From positions 62,001 to 126,000 of the forward strand of contig ML769403.1 in NCBI GenBank assembly GCA_009733575.1: a stretch of DNA of 64,000 nucleotides. Direction: 5' to 3'. Position numbers and translations under genes: made by a program. This DNA is from Gymnopus androsaceus JB14. Its lineage: Eukaryota; Basidiomycota; Agaricomycetes; Agaricales; Omphalotaceae. Positions 12,061 to 22,111 of the stretch are shown here, one piece after another; the stretch's first letter is position 1, and every line of letters begins with the position of its first letter. Below the pieces are notes generated by a model. It searched no databases. It was given only the letters and a program-made list of their open reading frames with translations, and was not told where the DNA came from.

Positions 12061-12501
12061 TCACATTCCATCAGTGATGTATACAGTGTCCCTCTGCAAA
12101 TTGAAACACACTTTCTCTATTGTTTCCATAAAAGACATAGGTTCCCTCAACCCACTATGGTGCAGCTCAGTAACTGCCTCATTCTTGTCCAATGGCAAAG
12201 TTAACAGGGTCAATGCCTTCTCAAGCTCCTCTTGATCCTCTACATTGAGAGAGGTATCACTCATTATCTGCCATGGAATTGTTAGTAGATGTTTGATATG
12301 CTGCATGTACAGCATGGTACCACCTACTTCTGCTTCAGGTTGCTCCAATGACATGTTGCTGGCCCTTTGAAGTTCAGTACACTCATCATTATCATGTGTA
12401 GAGTGGCCCGATGTTCTCTCCATCTCATATCTCTTATCAGTATATATGACTCGGATGTGATGTGTAGTTTGACCAAAGTTGGACTCACTGCCATTATTCA
12501 A
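12061..12501 (-). CDS. Probable 5' exon of the TPR-CHAT gene
   Basis: A 146-codon frame ends four bases before the first Met of the TPR-CHAT frame and has the acidic-helical run VEDQEELEKALTLLTLPLD. The same exon, in the same position relative to TPR repeats, recurs in the decayed locus at 18521-18736 (VDQEELEKALILSTL), which supports it being part of the gene. I could not find a splice pair that joins it in frame; candidates are GT sites within 12040-12065. It has no recognised domain. Confidence 0.55.
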   Translation of the reverse strand: MNNGSESNFGQTTHHIRVIYTDKRYEMERTSGHSTHDNDECTELQRASNMSLEQPEAEVGGTMLYMQHIKHLLTIPWQIMSDTSLNVEDQEELEKALTLLTLPLDKNEAVTELHHSGLREPMSFMETIEKVCFNLQRDTVYITDGM

Positions 12502-13580
12502 ATTTCCTGCAGAATACTGAAGTTCAAATTCTTGTTTGATGCTCCCTCAGGTACCCTAGGTTTAATGAGCTAACAAATTTAAAGGTTAATGGCAATATAT
12601 GCATACCGGCAATCAAGGCTGATGACAATAGAGTTGCAACAAAACATATCACCAGAGAAAAAAAAGTGTAATAAAATCGAATAAATTAGAGGGAGAAGTT
12701 TAATTGGCGAGAGAAAAAATCAGGAAAAATTTAGATAGCATTTGTAGAAACCAATAAGCTTGAACATCAATGGCTATCCATATATTCAATAGGAATGAAC
12801 GTACTGTGTACTTAATCAGTGATCACTGGGAGCTTCAATGAGAAATCCAAAAGAGCAGAGTAATAAGGTAGAAGTGGGCTTTTGAGATGAACTAAAGTGA
12901 CACTAGGTCCTTATAAACTGACTGATACCAATTTTAGATCCGAGCATGTAAGAGTGACACTGACAGCTGCGCCTCATGGATCAGAGCACTCCGAGTCCGA
13001 TCCTTCACTTTCATTTTCAATACGCTTCAACTTTATGTAAAAGCGACGGTCTAACACCCTCCATCCGATCTGCAAACACTATTGTCAAGTGGCCGGACGC
13101 CGGACGGGTTTGGGTTAGTGCATGGAGTTGGGTGGCAGTCTCGGAAATCTGGCTATGTGACGACTGTGACTATGGAGGGAGGGTTGAAGAAATGTGTGTC
13201 CATATTGAATCAAGTTATCTTTGACGTTTGCTCTGATGCGTTTACGGTATGCTCTCAAGAAGGAGTACTGTATGAGGGGCAGAAGAAGTTGCATGCGGAG
13301 TTTCTGAACCAGAGTCAGTGAGAGCGTGGCAACCCCACGAGCTAAGGGATTTCGGAACATATAACGCATAACAAGACAAACTGCTTTCCTTATACAGCTT
13401 TTCCAGCCTTACCATATAAGTATAGGAAACGAACTAAGAAAAAAGTAGGTTCACACCATAATGTGTAACACCTTGCAAACTAACGGTCGAAAAGATACAG
13501 TATGTGCCGTGGAGGTAGATCGACCCCACGAAACCTCAGTACTGCATCAGCACTAGAGGCATTGCACTGCTTGTGCCAAC
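12502..13580. other. Upstream region of TPR-CHAT; gene remnant near 13200-13320
   Basis: The first part is AT-rich with no frame of note. At 13262-13320 (+) the reading LYEGQKKLHAEFLNQSQ matches a reading at 48750-48800 (LYEAQKKLHGEFLSQSV), so both are remnants of one unrecognised gene or repeat. No intact gene can be supported. Confidence 0.4.
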
Positions 13581-13589
13581 AAGGAGTCT

Positions 13590-13930
13590 TTGAACGAATT
13601 ATCTCTTTCTCCACACCCTCATCGCCTCCACCTTTGGCAATCCTCCAAATCTACCTTCCGCAAATCCCGCAGACCTATCGCTCTTCCGAGTAATGTGCTC
13701 AAGCCGTCTATCCTCGACTCCTTCCCTTCTTTCAAAGCGGAGGTAGTGGACTGTGAATCAGATATCGATCTTGATGAAGGTGAAGTTAAAGATAAGGTAG
13801 TTAAGGTGCTAAATGTTGAGGACGGAGGGTTTGAGGTTGTAGGTGATTGTGATGTCGATGCAGATGTGGATGCTTCATCTTATGGAGGTGCTGCAGTCAA
13901 AACCCTGGACGACAAGGAAATGAACCGAAC
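13590..13930 (+). pseudogene. Degenerate relative of the acidic protein at 5865-6703
   Basis: The frame 13590-14093 contains CESDIDLDEGEVKDKVVKV, then a run of Asp/Val and SSYGGAAVKTLDDK. The order acidic SDIDLDE block, DVDVD-like run, YGG and AAVK is the same as in the gene at 5865-6431. The DNA also shares the phrase ggagtctttgaacgaat near 13584 with 6545-6562 (reverse strand). After about 13930 the resemblance stops, so I read it as a fragment. Confidence 0.45.
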
Positions 13931-14540
13931 CCAAGTTCCCGCCGTTTCCAGACAATTCATATTCAGTATAATTGACGTCCGGTCTAATAGGACACAGCTA
14001 GACAGCACACCCGTACTCAGCGGCTTGAGGGTTGTCCGATCGTGCTTGGCCATTGCCAAGCTTAGCTTGGGAAAGCGCCACCAAGCCAAATAACTTGATG
14101 CGGCGAGGAAGCCGTTAAATTTCTAAACTCATGTCGGAAATAGAATGAGGAATGTAGATTGCATCAAAAGTAAACTACATCAAGATTACAGGAAGAACGA
14201 CTCCTAGGCATCTTCTAGTAACTGTGGCTTGGCTCAGCCACACCGCTCACAATCATAAATGGCTCTCAATTGAGTACTTGTGTCAAATGATTGTATTTTC
14301 ATGTCCGATTATTGGTATTCAGGCAATTATTCCGTCCAGCACTCTATATAATATCTGTTCAACGTCGTCGGGCTTATTTCTCCGATAAACAAACAACCTA
14401 TCCGACACTACAGGCTTTTCGTTTAACTTCCACGGGGATCTTCTGTTCCCGACCATGGTATAAAAGGTCTCTCACTAAGTACTACTGCTATCATCTCCAA
14501 GCTATAAGCAGCTCTCAGATACTCAAACCAGTTAGCCAAT

Positions 14541-15074
14541 ATGCGATTCTTTTGCTCATTGACTTTCGCAGGACTTGCTGTCACGTCCGTCATGGCTCAG
14601 GTCCCGTTTTTCGGCGCTCCTCAGAACTTGACCCAAGTCGTTCCGGGAGAGAACGTACTAATCTCGGTTTTCCAGGGTGTAACTATCTATTCTTTCCATA
14701 CTATTGCTATCCACTGAACAGATTGCTTACTACAGGACACCAACAGCCAGTTTGAGGATGTAGGTATCGCACTTGGGATTTCCCAGTGTTTCAACAATGC
14801 CTGTCCTGGAACAGAGACAGGACTAGGAGACGTCTTCTACAATGGGCCTTTCGTCCCGACCTTTGTTGGCACCAATCGTTACCAGAACTACACAGTCACT
14901 ATTCCTTCGTTTTTGGAGGCCGGTGATTTGGCTCAGGTGACGGCATCTTTGTTCGTTTTGACTGGAGTGAGTATTCGGACTTGAATTATGTGTGAAATTT
15001 GAGAACTAACCCACTTTTAGGCAGCGGCATTCCCTACTCTCGAAACTATCTACATCGCGCTTGAGGTCGTTTGA
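14541..15074 (+). CDS. NIS1-like small secreted protein, three exons
   Basis: The gene has exons 14541-14678, 14736-14966 and 15021-15074, with introns of 57 and 54 nt (GTAACT...TACAG; GTGAGT...TTTTAG, with CTAAC branch site at 15006-15010). All junctions are phase 0, giving 140 residues. Residues 1-19 form a signal peptide (MRFFCSLTFAGLAVTSVMA), probably cut before Gln20. The mature part has a single Cys pair in SQCFNNACPG and the phrase DVFYNGPF, then YQNYTVTIPSFLEAG, which match the Nis1 family as I know it. In plant-pathogenic fungi NIS1 acts outside the fungal cell and dampens pattern-triggered immunity by binding receptor-associated kinases. The family also occurs in saprotrophs, so a role in virulence is not implied here. 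Confidence 0.8.
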
Positions 15075-15688
15075 ATACTTACTTGTTCTACTTGGACTTT
15101 GGAGTTAATGTTGGATATGAAATTATGAATCGAAGTAGAATATGAATCTCATAGCTCAATCTTCATACTTTACCATTTCCTTCAATTCAACACACCTTGT
15201 GACCTGTGACGTCTCAGAAATTTCAACAGATAAAAATGACAACTGTAAGTAATTTGTAAGTGATAAGTTATAATTGGATGTGTACTTCTGGTAAGAATTT
15301 ACAAATTAATGCAAGTCACTCAAAATCCAAGGGAAATTCAAGCAAGGGAAACTGGCGCAACTTGGCTATAGTAAGGCAGCCGACAAGGTATCTGGTGCAT
15401 ATGGTTCATCATTGAATTTGTAAGAAATTTTGAGGCCTTCAAGCTGCTTAAATCCCCTGAAAGCTCCAACAAGTGAAAAATAGAAAAATCAATGGCTAAA
15501 TGGCCCATATCTTAAATTGACCTGTGACTGTCAAATTGAAGGAAATGGTACAGTATCTTGGTTTTCTGTGCATCTTTGATGAGCTCTGCATGATTGCCAG
15601 TGAATGAACAGGGTATGATGTTTAAGCTGCACAAAAAAAAAATGCCATACATTCATTCAGATTTCCGCGCGCCCGACGAGACAGCCTG
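15075..15688. other. 3' flank of the NIS1-like gene, no gene seen
   Basis: AT-rich sequence without an open frame of interest. Confidence 0.5.
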
Positions 15689-16401
15689 CATCAGCAAAAC
15701 CTGGGTGTACTGGACAGCGCTGGATAGCGCTATCCAGCACTCATAGCACCCATAGCACTCATAGCAAGGTCCCCATCTATCCAGAGCTATGGATTGCTAT
15801 GGATTGCTATGGGTTGCTATGGATGTCGCATTTCACGGCACATCATCGCATCATCTGTCAGTCTTTCAATTCATTTTTTTTGTTGTCCTCGGAATTGTTT
15901 CTCTCACTTGCGAGACCAAATAATTGTAATAAATCATATATATTTTCAGATTAGTAGTACATAGTAGGATAGTTTAGCAAAACAGAGCTACAGTAACTAG
16001 TATATAGCATAGATAAAGCTACAGTATAGTATGCAATACTTAATTAGATATTGAACGGTTTGAATGAAACTCACCGAGAATGCCGAGCCAAAGCGACTCA
16101 GAAACAACTTAGAAAAAAAAGAACTATGAGAGGGAAGGAAGGGAGCTTGGGGAAGTTACGACGACTCGTCGATGCTATATACTATTGACGGAAGAGTGAC
16201 AGCTGTCAAAATGTTGACAGCTGGCTCGAGTACTCGGTGATCTCATAGCAGCTCATAGCAGCTCATAGCAACTCATAGCAACTCATAGCATTTCATAGCA
16301 CTATGGCTGCTATGGCTTGCTATAGATTGCTATAGCTGCTATAGATTGCTATAGCTGCTATAGATTGCTATGCTATGACCTTCACCCAGGTTTTGCTGAT
16401 G
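15689..16401. mobile_element. Foldback element, CATCAGCAAAACCTGGGTG termini
   Basis: It starts CATCAGCAAAACCTGGGTG and ends with the inverse phrase ending CAGGTTTTGCTGATG. Internally it is built of tatggattgc / agcaactcat steps that are mutually complementary, so much of it can fold on itself. Relatives are at 20105-20283 and 60991-61618. I see no coding capacity and no convincing target-site duplication. Confidence 0.75.
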
Positions 16402-16508
16402 TGGACACGGCGGGTTGGCTTTGCGCCCAGCCTCGCTGTTATCATCCGGGTTTTTATTCTTGCCAGTACCTCGTTGGAATTGGTATGAGTATTGGGTAAA
16501 GGTGCAGG

Positions 16509-16678
16509 CATCAGCAAAACCTGTATTTTCGCTGGAGGTCTCCAGAGATCTCTGGAGCTTGACAGCTGTCAAAAAAAACTGTCAATTTTCTCCAGAGGTC
16601 TTTAGAATAGGGTACCTTACTCCAGAGATGTCCCAAATGAATGGGTTTTCTCCAGCAAAAATACAGGTTTTGCTGATG
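16509..16678. mobile_element. Short foldback element, CATCAGCAAAACCTGTATTTT-type termini
   Basis: A 170-bp near palindrome. The left end CATCAGCAAAACCTGTATTT is the inverse of the right end, and the interior (ggtctccagagatctctgga) is itself palindromic. The terminal CATCAGCAAAACCTG is shared with the larger foldback family but the interior differs. Confidence 0.75.
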
Positions 16679-17153
16679 AGGTAGAGGCACTGGAGGGATT
16701 AACATGTTGGGAGACTGCATGCCAATGAATTTGGTATGTCACGTCCTTTTAGCTGGTGGCTTTGTTGGATTCGAAATTTTTTTGCATGGCTAGAAAACTG
16801 TAAAAATGGTCAAGAGAGAGAAGCACACCAAAAATAGACAAATCTATGCTGAGCAGATACTTGACTAGAAATCAGATATATCAAGAAATATGTTGGCACT
16901 ACTCTATAGAAATATATTGAAATTTTCCCAAAAAATCCAATATAAGTCAAAAGAAAAGACATCTGATTCAATGACTCAGATCCATGCTATATCAAATAAG
17001 ATTCAGCACAACATAAAAATACCCTGATATATGACATTTCTATTGCTCCTTCAAGAGCAATGAAAACACACATGATATCTCATATTTCTGCTCAGCAGTA
17101 TGTGTAACCTGAACTTATTTAAATTATGTATCAGCATCTAGTGAATCGTGATA
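16679..17153. other. AT-rich stretch, nothing recognised
   Basis: No long frame, repeat or motif could be supported between the foldback element and the TPR pseudogene. Confidence 0.4.
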
Positions 17154-18960
17154 CATTTTGCACTCTCAATGTCACTAAGCTCCCCTAAATGGTCAAATCG
17201 TGACCTATATGAAAGGCCAAGATTAAATACTTAATGAAGCATGTTTACCAACATGACCATCAGGTGTGAGCTTGACTGCCTGTTCCAGGGCCACAATGGC
17301 ATTGTCTGTGTCACTAAGCTCCCCTAAATGTCCAAATCATGACCTATGAGAAATACCTGAGAAATCCCAAGGTTACTCAATGATGCAGGTTTACCAGTGT
17401 GACCATCAGGGGTGAGCTCAACTGCCTGCTTCATGGCCACAATGGCATTATCTATGTCACTAAGCTTCCCCATACGGCTAAAATGTGACTCATAAGCACA
17501 GCCAAGGTTACTTAACCAAGCAGGTTTTATCAGAATGACCATCAGGTGTACCATGTGAGTTTAACTGCCTGATTCATGGCCATAATGGCATTAAGTATGT
17601 CACTAAGCTCTCCCAGACAGCCAAACTGTGACTCATAAGCACAGCCAAGGTTATTCAAGTGAGCAGGTTCATCAGCATGCCCACTAGGTGTGAGTTCAAC
17701 TGCCTGCTTCATGGCCACAATGGCACTCTCTATGTCACCCCAAAATGTTGAAACTGTGATAGATAAGCATTGCTTAAGTTATTGAGCAAACTAGGTTTGC
17801 TGGCATGACCTTTGGGTGTGAGTTGAACTGCTTTCTTCTTGGCCACAATGGCACTCTCTATATTACTAACTCTAAGCTCTCCCAAATGGCAAAATCATGA
17901 CTGTGTTGGAATGGCAAGCCGGAACAGTCCGGAACTCTACTTGCCTAGTAGTTTGATGGTTGATAATTACTATAGATGTAGGTAGTATTACTATACATGT
18001 AGCGGCACAGTCACAACCGCAGCTAATGCACAGATTGCACAGTGATACACATCAATGCACAGTACTGCGGACTGCGGAAATATAATTTGTACAGTATAAA
18101 AAGGGCTCATCTGAGCTCACTATCAAATAACAATAGTTTTTACCCCACCAAATAATATTCAGCAAGATATAGCCTTCTAATAGACTGATAAGCACTGCCA
18201 AGGTTACTCAACTGGGAAGGCTTATCAACATGACCATCAGGAGTAAGTTCAATTGCCTGATGATGGCACTGTCTATGTCAGTAAGCACTCCTAGATGAAC
18301 TGCCATGGCACTCTCTATATCCCTAAGCTCTCCCAGATGGTCAAATCGTTACTGATAAGCATTTCCAAGGTTATTGAGCAGGACAGCTCTACCACTATAA
18401 CCATCTGGTGTGAGCTCAACTGCTTTTTTCCAGAGTTGCATGGTATTTTTAATTTGAGATATGTTCCCTTAAAATGACTGTGCCAACTGCAATGCTTCAT
18501 TGTTTCACTCATTCACCTACTTAGATCCCATTAGTCATGTATACAAAAGCATTCTGGAAATTGAAACATACTTTCATTTCCTTCTCCATTGCCTCCCAAT
18601 GGGACCTGAATTCACTATGATGCAGCTCAGCAACTGCCTCATCAAACTCCTCTGAGGACAAAGTTGACAGGATTAAAGCTTTCTCAAGTTCTTCTTGATC
18701 CACTATATTTAGTGAGGTATCACTGATTGTCTTCAATTGACATATTAGTAGAGATTAGATATGTTGCATATTTATTTGCATACCATGGTACTACCTACCT
18801 CCACTTCAGGATGTTCCAATCACCTGTTGATAGCATTTTGAAGTTCAACATCTTCATCTTGTGTAGAGTATCTAGATGTTCTCTCCATCTCCTCTCTCCT
18901 ATCAGCATATTGTACAGGACATTCATGCTGTTTGACTCACTGCCATGATTGAATTTTCCA
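17154..18960 (-). pseudogene. Decayed TPR(-CHAT) locus
   Basis: Several TPR units related to those at 10395-11985 can be read in shifting minus-strand frames, for example LSNLGCAYESHFSRMGKLSD and AIVAMKQAVELTPDGHTG at 17390-17520, and others near 17600-17880 and 18190-18420. The upstream part (18521-18736) keeps VDQEELEKALILSTL, the counterpart of the 5' exon at 12061-12501. Frameshifts and stops are frequent, a solo LTR splits the locus, and no CHAT domain is present below 17154. It is a second copy of the same gene type in decay. Confidence 0.8.
17904..18182. mobile_element. Solo LTR with 5-bp TSD
   Basis: This 279-bp insert begins TGTTGGAATGG and ends CTTCTAATA, and is flanked by GACTG at 17899-17903 and 18183-18187. 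The host TPR sequence resumes exactly after the second GACTG. A TATAAAAAGG box lies near 18097, as expected in an LTR promoter. The terminal TA instead of CA suggests ageing. No internal region or second LTR is present, so it is a solo LTR; size and TGTTGGAA start suggest Ty1/copia, which is an inference. Confidence 0.75.
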
Positions 18961-19899
18961 AGCAGGATATTAGCACTCAAATTCTTGTTTAATGTTTCAG
19001 TACACCAGGTTCAAGCTACCCAAAATGTAATACTTACTGAATCTGAAGGAGAATGATCCTAAGTTATGAAAGCTTAATGATTCCAGGACAGTAAATGGTT
19101 CTGTTGATGTATCTTTAGATCCACAAAAGGGAGATCAAACAAAGGCAAAATGAAGCAATGGCATAGCTGCTCAAAAATTTAAAGGTTAATGCCAATTTGC
19201 ATACCTACCCTCAAGACTTACCAACATTATTCACATTAAAGCATACCATCATGGAAAAGAGTAATAATTTAGAAGGGGATATTACAAAGAGAAAAAGTCA
19301 AATAAAAAATTAGAAAAGCCAATGAGCATCAAAAATCAATGCCTATTCATATATTCAATGGGAATGAACATATGATATGCTTGATCAGCTTCAATGAGAA
19401 ATATCAAATCATGAAAAGCCACCTGTGTCATCATACATCACGTGGTAAACCACAGGCATGATTTGCAAACTCAGATGATGATTGTCAGCCCGTAACGCAT
19501 ACACATTGTCTTTGCTCTATCCATAGAGTGTGCATGCATTGATTCATGCAAGCTTTGTTTGAAATATGTGCTGGTCCACCCAAGGGCAACAAGTGTGCAG
19601 GGAAGGGTGGATGTGAAAAATGCTACACAGGTGTCTGTAAGCATCCTAGTATCAGTAACCAGCACATTCGGTGTCATGGGTAGTACAAGCATTAATAAGT
19701 AGTAATAGCTGAACTTATATCCTAAGTCCTCATGTAGATAAAATCCTGAAATAATACTTGTACATACTTGCTGTGTTCTAATGCTGGCTTGAGTTCAAGG
19801 TTTTTATAATGACAACAAAAGATTTCTCAATTGCTACAATTAAGAATACAAATGTGCAACTATGATTATAGCAACCATCTACCAGACTATGAAATCAGT
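18961..19899. other. Upstream flank of the TPR pseudogene, no gene seen
   Basis: AT-rich sequence, partly similar to the upstream flank of the intact TPR-CHAT gene (for example the phrase near 19170-19200 and that near 12580-12610). No intact gene is supported. Confidence 0.4.
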
Positions 19900-20104
19900 T
19901 TCTGCCATGTAATGGAGGACAAGATGAAGAGTTGAATCCTTCTGGACATTGTAATCCAAGAAAGTACAACCATCCTTGAGTTGCTTTCCAATGAAAATGA
20001 GATGCTGCTGGTCCAGAGGGATACCTTCTGTGTCCTGAATCTTTGCCTTCACGTTGTCAATGGTATCTGATGATTCAACCTCTAGAATCCTGGTCTTGGC
20101 CCAG
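19900..20104 (-). pseudogene. Ubiquitin unit, decayed (polyubiquitin remnant 1)
   Basis: Read on the minus strand this gives [17 protein letters not shown], then [20 protein letters not shown] and STLHLVLH, an unmistakable ubiquitin unit. The Arg-Leu-Arg-Gly-Gly end is lost (HYMA instead) and some residues are changed. The 5' end of the unit is cut at 20105 by the foldback element. The rest of the polyubiquitin gene continues at 21366-21463 and 28845-28995. Confidence 0.85.
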
Positions 20105-20283
20105 CATCAGCAAACATCAACAAAACCTGGGTGAACTATGGATTGCTATGGATTGCTATGAGTTGCTATGAGTTGCTCTACAGCACTGTACAGAAACTCC
20201 AATACAATCCATAGCAGTCATAGAACTGTCCAGTTCTGGACAGATGGGGACCTTGCTATGGGACCACCCAGGTTTTGCTGATG
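20105..20283. mobile_element. Foldback element, CATCAGC family, in ubiquitin
   Basis: A 179-bp element with termini CATCAGC and GCTGATG and internal tggattgctat / atagcagtcat steps, closely related to 15689-16401, including the shared phrase cagatggggaccttgctat (inverted there). It interrupts the ubiquitin remnant. Confidence 0.7.
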
Positions 20284-20631
20284 AAAAGGGGTTAAACCTA
20301 TGATGACCTAGGGAACCTAGGATACCCTGGTCACCCTGATCACCCTGGTCATCTTGAGTCTTCCAGGCTACCCCAGGCTATCTTAGGCTACCTCAGGTTA
20401 CCTCAGGTTCCTCAGGTTAGCTCAGGTTTACTCAGGTCTACTCAGGTTTACTCAGGTTGCCTCAAATTCCCAAGGTTTATCCCTAAATCCTAGGCAACCT
20501 AGCCTCAAAGAAACTGAGGCAGTCTAGGCAACCTAGGTGGCCTAGGAGACCTAGGTATCCTTAGGTTCCCTTAAGTCTCTTTAGGTCATTGTGGGTCAAC
20601 CTAAAGTCAGCCCTGGGCCCAGACCATTTTT
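20284..20631. repeat. CCTAGG/CTCAGG-rich repetitive element
   Basis: A run of short overlapping steps of the type caggtt, cctagg and ctcagg, ending GGGCCCAGACCATTTTTCCTGATG. The same terminal phrase, in either orientation, borders related elements at 29371, 32066 and 32366. It has no coding capacity. The steps are self-complementary, so the element can fold. Confidence 0.6.
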
Positions 20632-20639
20632 CCTGATGC

Positions 20640-21365
20640 TAGAGATGGGCACAAATAGCGAATATTCATGAGTATTCATGAGTATTTAGCCATTTGTTAC
20701 TTGCGAATAATTAGTCACAAGTGACAAATATATTCGTTACACGAGTACTTACTCGAGTATAAATAGCCAATTTGATGTCACAAATATTCACGGTACTTTA
20801 TTCATGAATATTTGTGAATATTCACCGATATCACGTGCTTGTTAGCACAAGCATGTGAGGTATTTATTACTTAAGCAAACATTCAATATATATCTTAATT
20901 TGGCTATGTTTGAATATGTATATAATGTTATTGACATGTAACTGTAATAAAATCTGTGTGGCTTAGTGGTTATGGGCACCGACTCTGGATTAAGGTCAGG
21001 CCTTCCTGTGATAGCTGACCAGCAGAGTTCAATTCTCAGTACTGCCGCAATTTTGTAACATGTAATAGTACTCGGAAATGTATACAGACTGTATTTATAT
21101 TATTATTAAACACTAATATAGTACTTCAACATTATTACTTACATGTTCGAGCCTATATTTACTTTATTTGTAATGTTGTCAATTAATCACAAGTATACTC
21201 GAGTATTTGTCCTAAAATACTTGTTATTCACGAATATCTATTCGTGAATATATGTCTGTACAAATATTCGAGTATATACTCGAGTATAAATAGTGGATTT
21301 GAGGTGACGAATATTCGTACCACGAATAACGAATATACTCGAGTATGTATTCGTGCCCACCTCTA
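20640..21365. mobile_element. hAT-like non-autonomous element, TAGAGATGGGC ends
   Basis: The element begins TAGAGATGGGCAC and ends GTGCCCACCTCTA. It is flanked by an exact 8-bp duplication, cctgatgc, at 20632-20639 and 21366-21373. The 8-bp TSD and TAGnnnTGGGC start are typical of hAT transposons. Both ends are rich in attcgtgaata and actcgagtat steps. It has no transposase frame. A tRNA-like stretch sits in the middle. Confidence 0.85.
20950..21052 (+). other. tRNA-like sequence inside the hAT element
   Basis: TGGCTTAGTGG at 20959-20969 fits a pol III A box and AGTTCAATTCT at 21026-21036 fits a B box. Between them GGTCAG and CTGACC can form a long variable arm. Stems for acceptor and anticodon arms are poor, so this is more likely a SINE-type or decayed tRNA than a working tRNA gene. 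Confidence 0.35.
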
Positions 21366-21463
21366 CCTGATGCCATGAGGGTCTTGATGAAGATCTGCAT
21401 ATTTCCACAGAGACAAAGGACAAGATGAAGGGTAGACTCCTTTTGGATAATGTAGTTGGAGAG
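21366..21463 (-). pseudogene. Ubiquitin junction, decayed (polyubiquitin remnant 2)
   Basis: The minus strand reads [20 protein letters not shown] followed by [13 protein letters not shown], the end of one ubiquitin unit joined directly to the start of the next, as in polyubiquitin. The stretch is cut on one side by the hAT element at 20640-21365 and on the other by the element starting at 21471. Confidence 0.85.
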
Positions 21464-21657
21464 GGTATCACTAGGGTCAGCCCTGTTTATCTATTGTTAG
21501 AAAATGATTGAGAAAAGCTAATGGAAATGATACCATTGCAGGTACTTTTCCTATGCAAGAATGTAGTCTAATCCCTGCCTGGAAACACTAACAAAGCAAT
21601 TAACTATCCAAATGTTTTTCTACCTTGAGAAATTTATGGTCTGGAGCATTCACAGAT

Positions 21658-22111
21658 TGTTACGAACGTTCTTATCTTATCAACACATGGTATTATTCCT
21701 TATCATTTTCCTTTATTTACTCTTGTATATCTACATAAGCGCGCGCTTGTTTAGACGCGCAACTATACTAATTAAAGTTCTACCAATCAGAGTATGATCG
21801 TTTCCGATCATAACACATGCTAGCATGTCCATACTCGTACGATCGACCTATCATTACTTATTGTCGTTTACTTGTTGTCTTTCATCGTTTCATGCATTGT
21901 TACCGCACGATTAGGGTACAGGGTATAGGGCTTAGGGTTTGTACTTTAGTATATATAGTAGTTGTAGCTGTAGCATAGTCCTTAGCTTCAATCTCGTCAA
22001 TACCTCCTAGTTCTCAATATCATCTTCTCTTTTCCTCATCGTTCTTGTCTTTGCCTAAGTCGAAAGTCGTGACGCCTGGTACCTCGTGTTGTGGGGAACT
22101 AGTCGCTGACA
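21658..22111 (+). repeat. 5' LTR of the chromovirus
   Basis: It starts TGTTACGAACG and ends CGCTGACA. It contains the core promoter and the inferred transcript start described below. It matches the LTRs at 27799-28246 and 40214-40667 nearly base for base. Confidence 0.95.
21950..21994 (+). promoter_or_regulatory. LTR core promoter: TATA box and inferred transcript start
   Basis: TATATATAG lies at 21950-21958. About 33 bases on, at 21983-21994, is tagcttcaatct, whose exact complement forms the primer-binding site. In self-primed elements the complement marks the first bases of the transcript, so 21983 is the inferred start. The spacing to the TATA box fits. Confidence 0.6.

Noticed and set aside
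12040..12065. A specific splice junction between the two TPR-CHAT exons at 12061 and 12056
   Set aside because: The obvious GTGAGT donor with the GTCACAG acceptor does not keep the TPR frame, so no junction is proposed.
15689..16678. Tandem tagcaactca steps considered as a CRISPR-like or satellite array
   Set aside because: The steps are irregular, lack spacers and are part of a foldback element with defined ends; CRISPR arrays are not expected in a fungus.
21238..21471. 77-codon minus-strand frame with [13 protein letters not shown]
   Set aside because: It is a shadow of the ubiquitin remnant in another frame.
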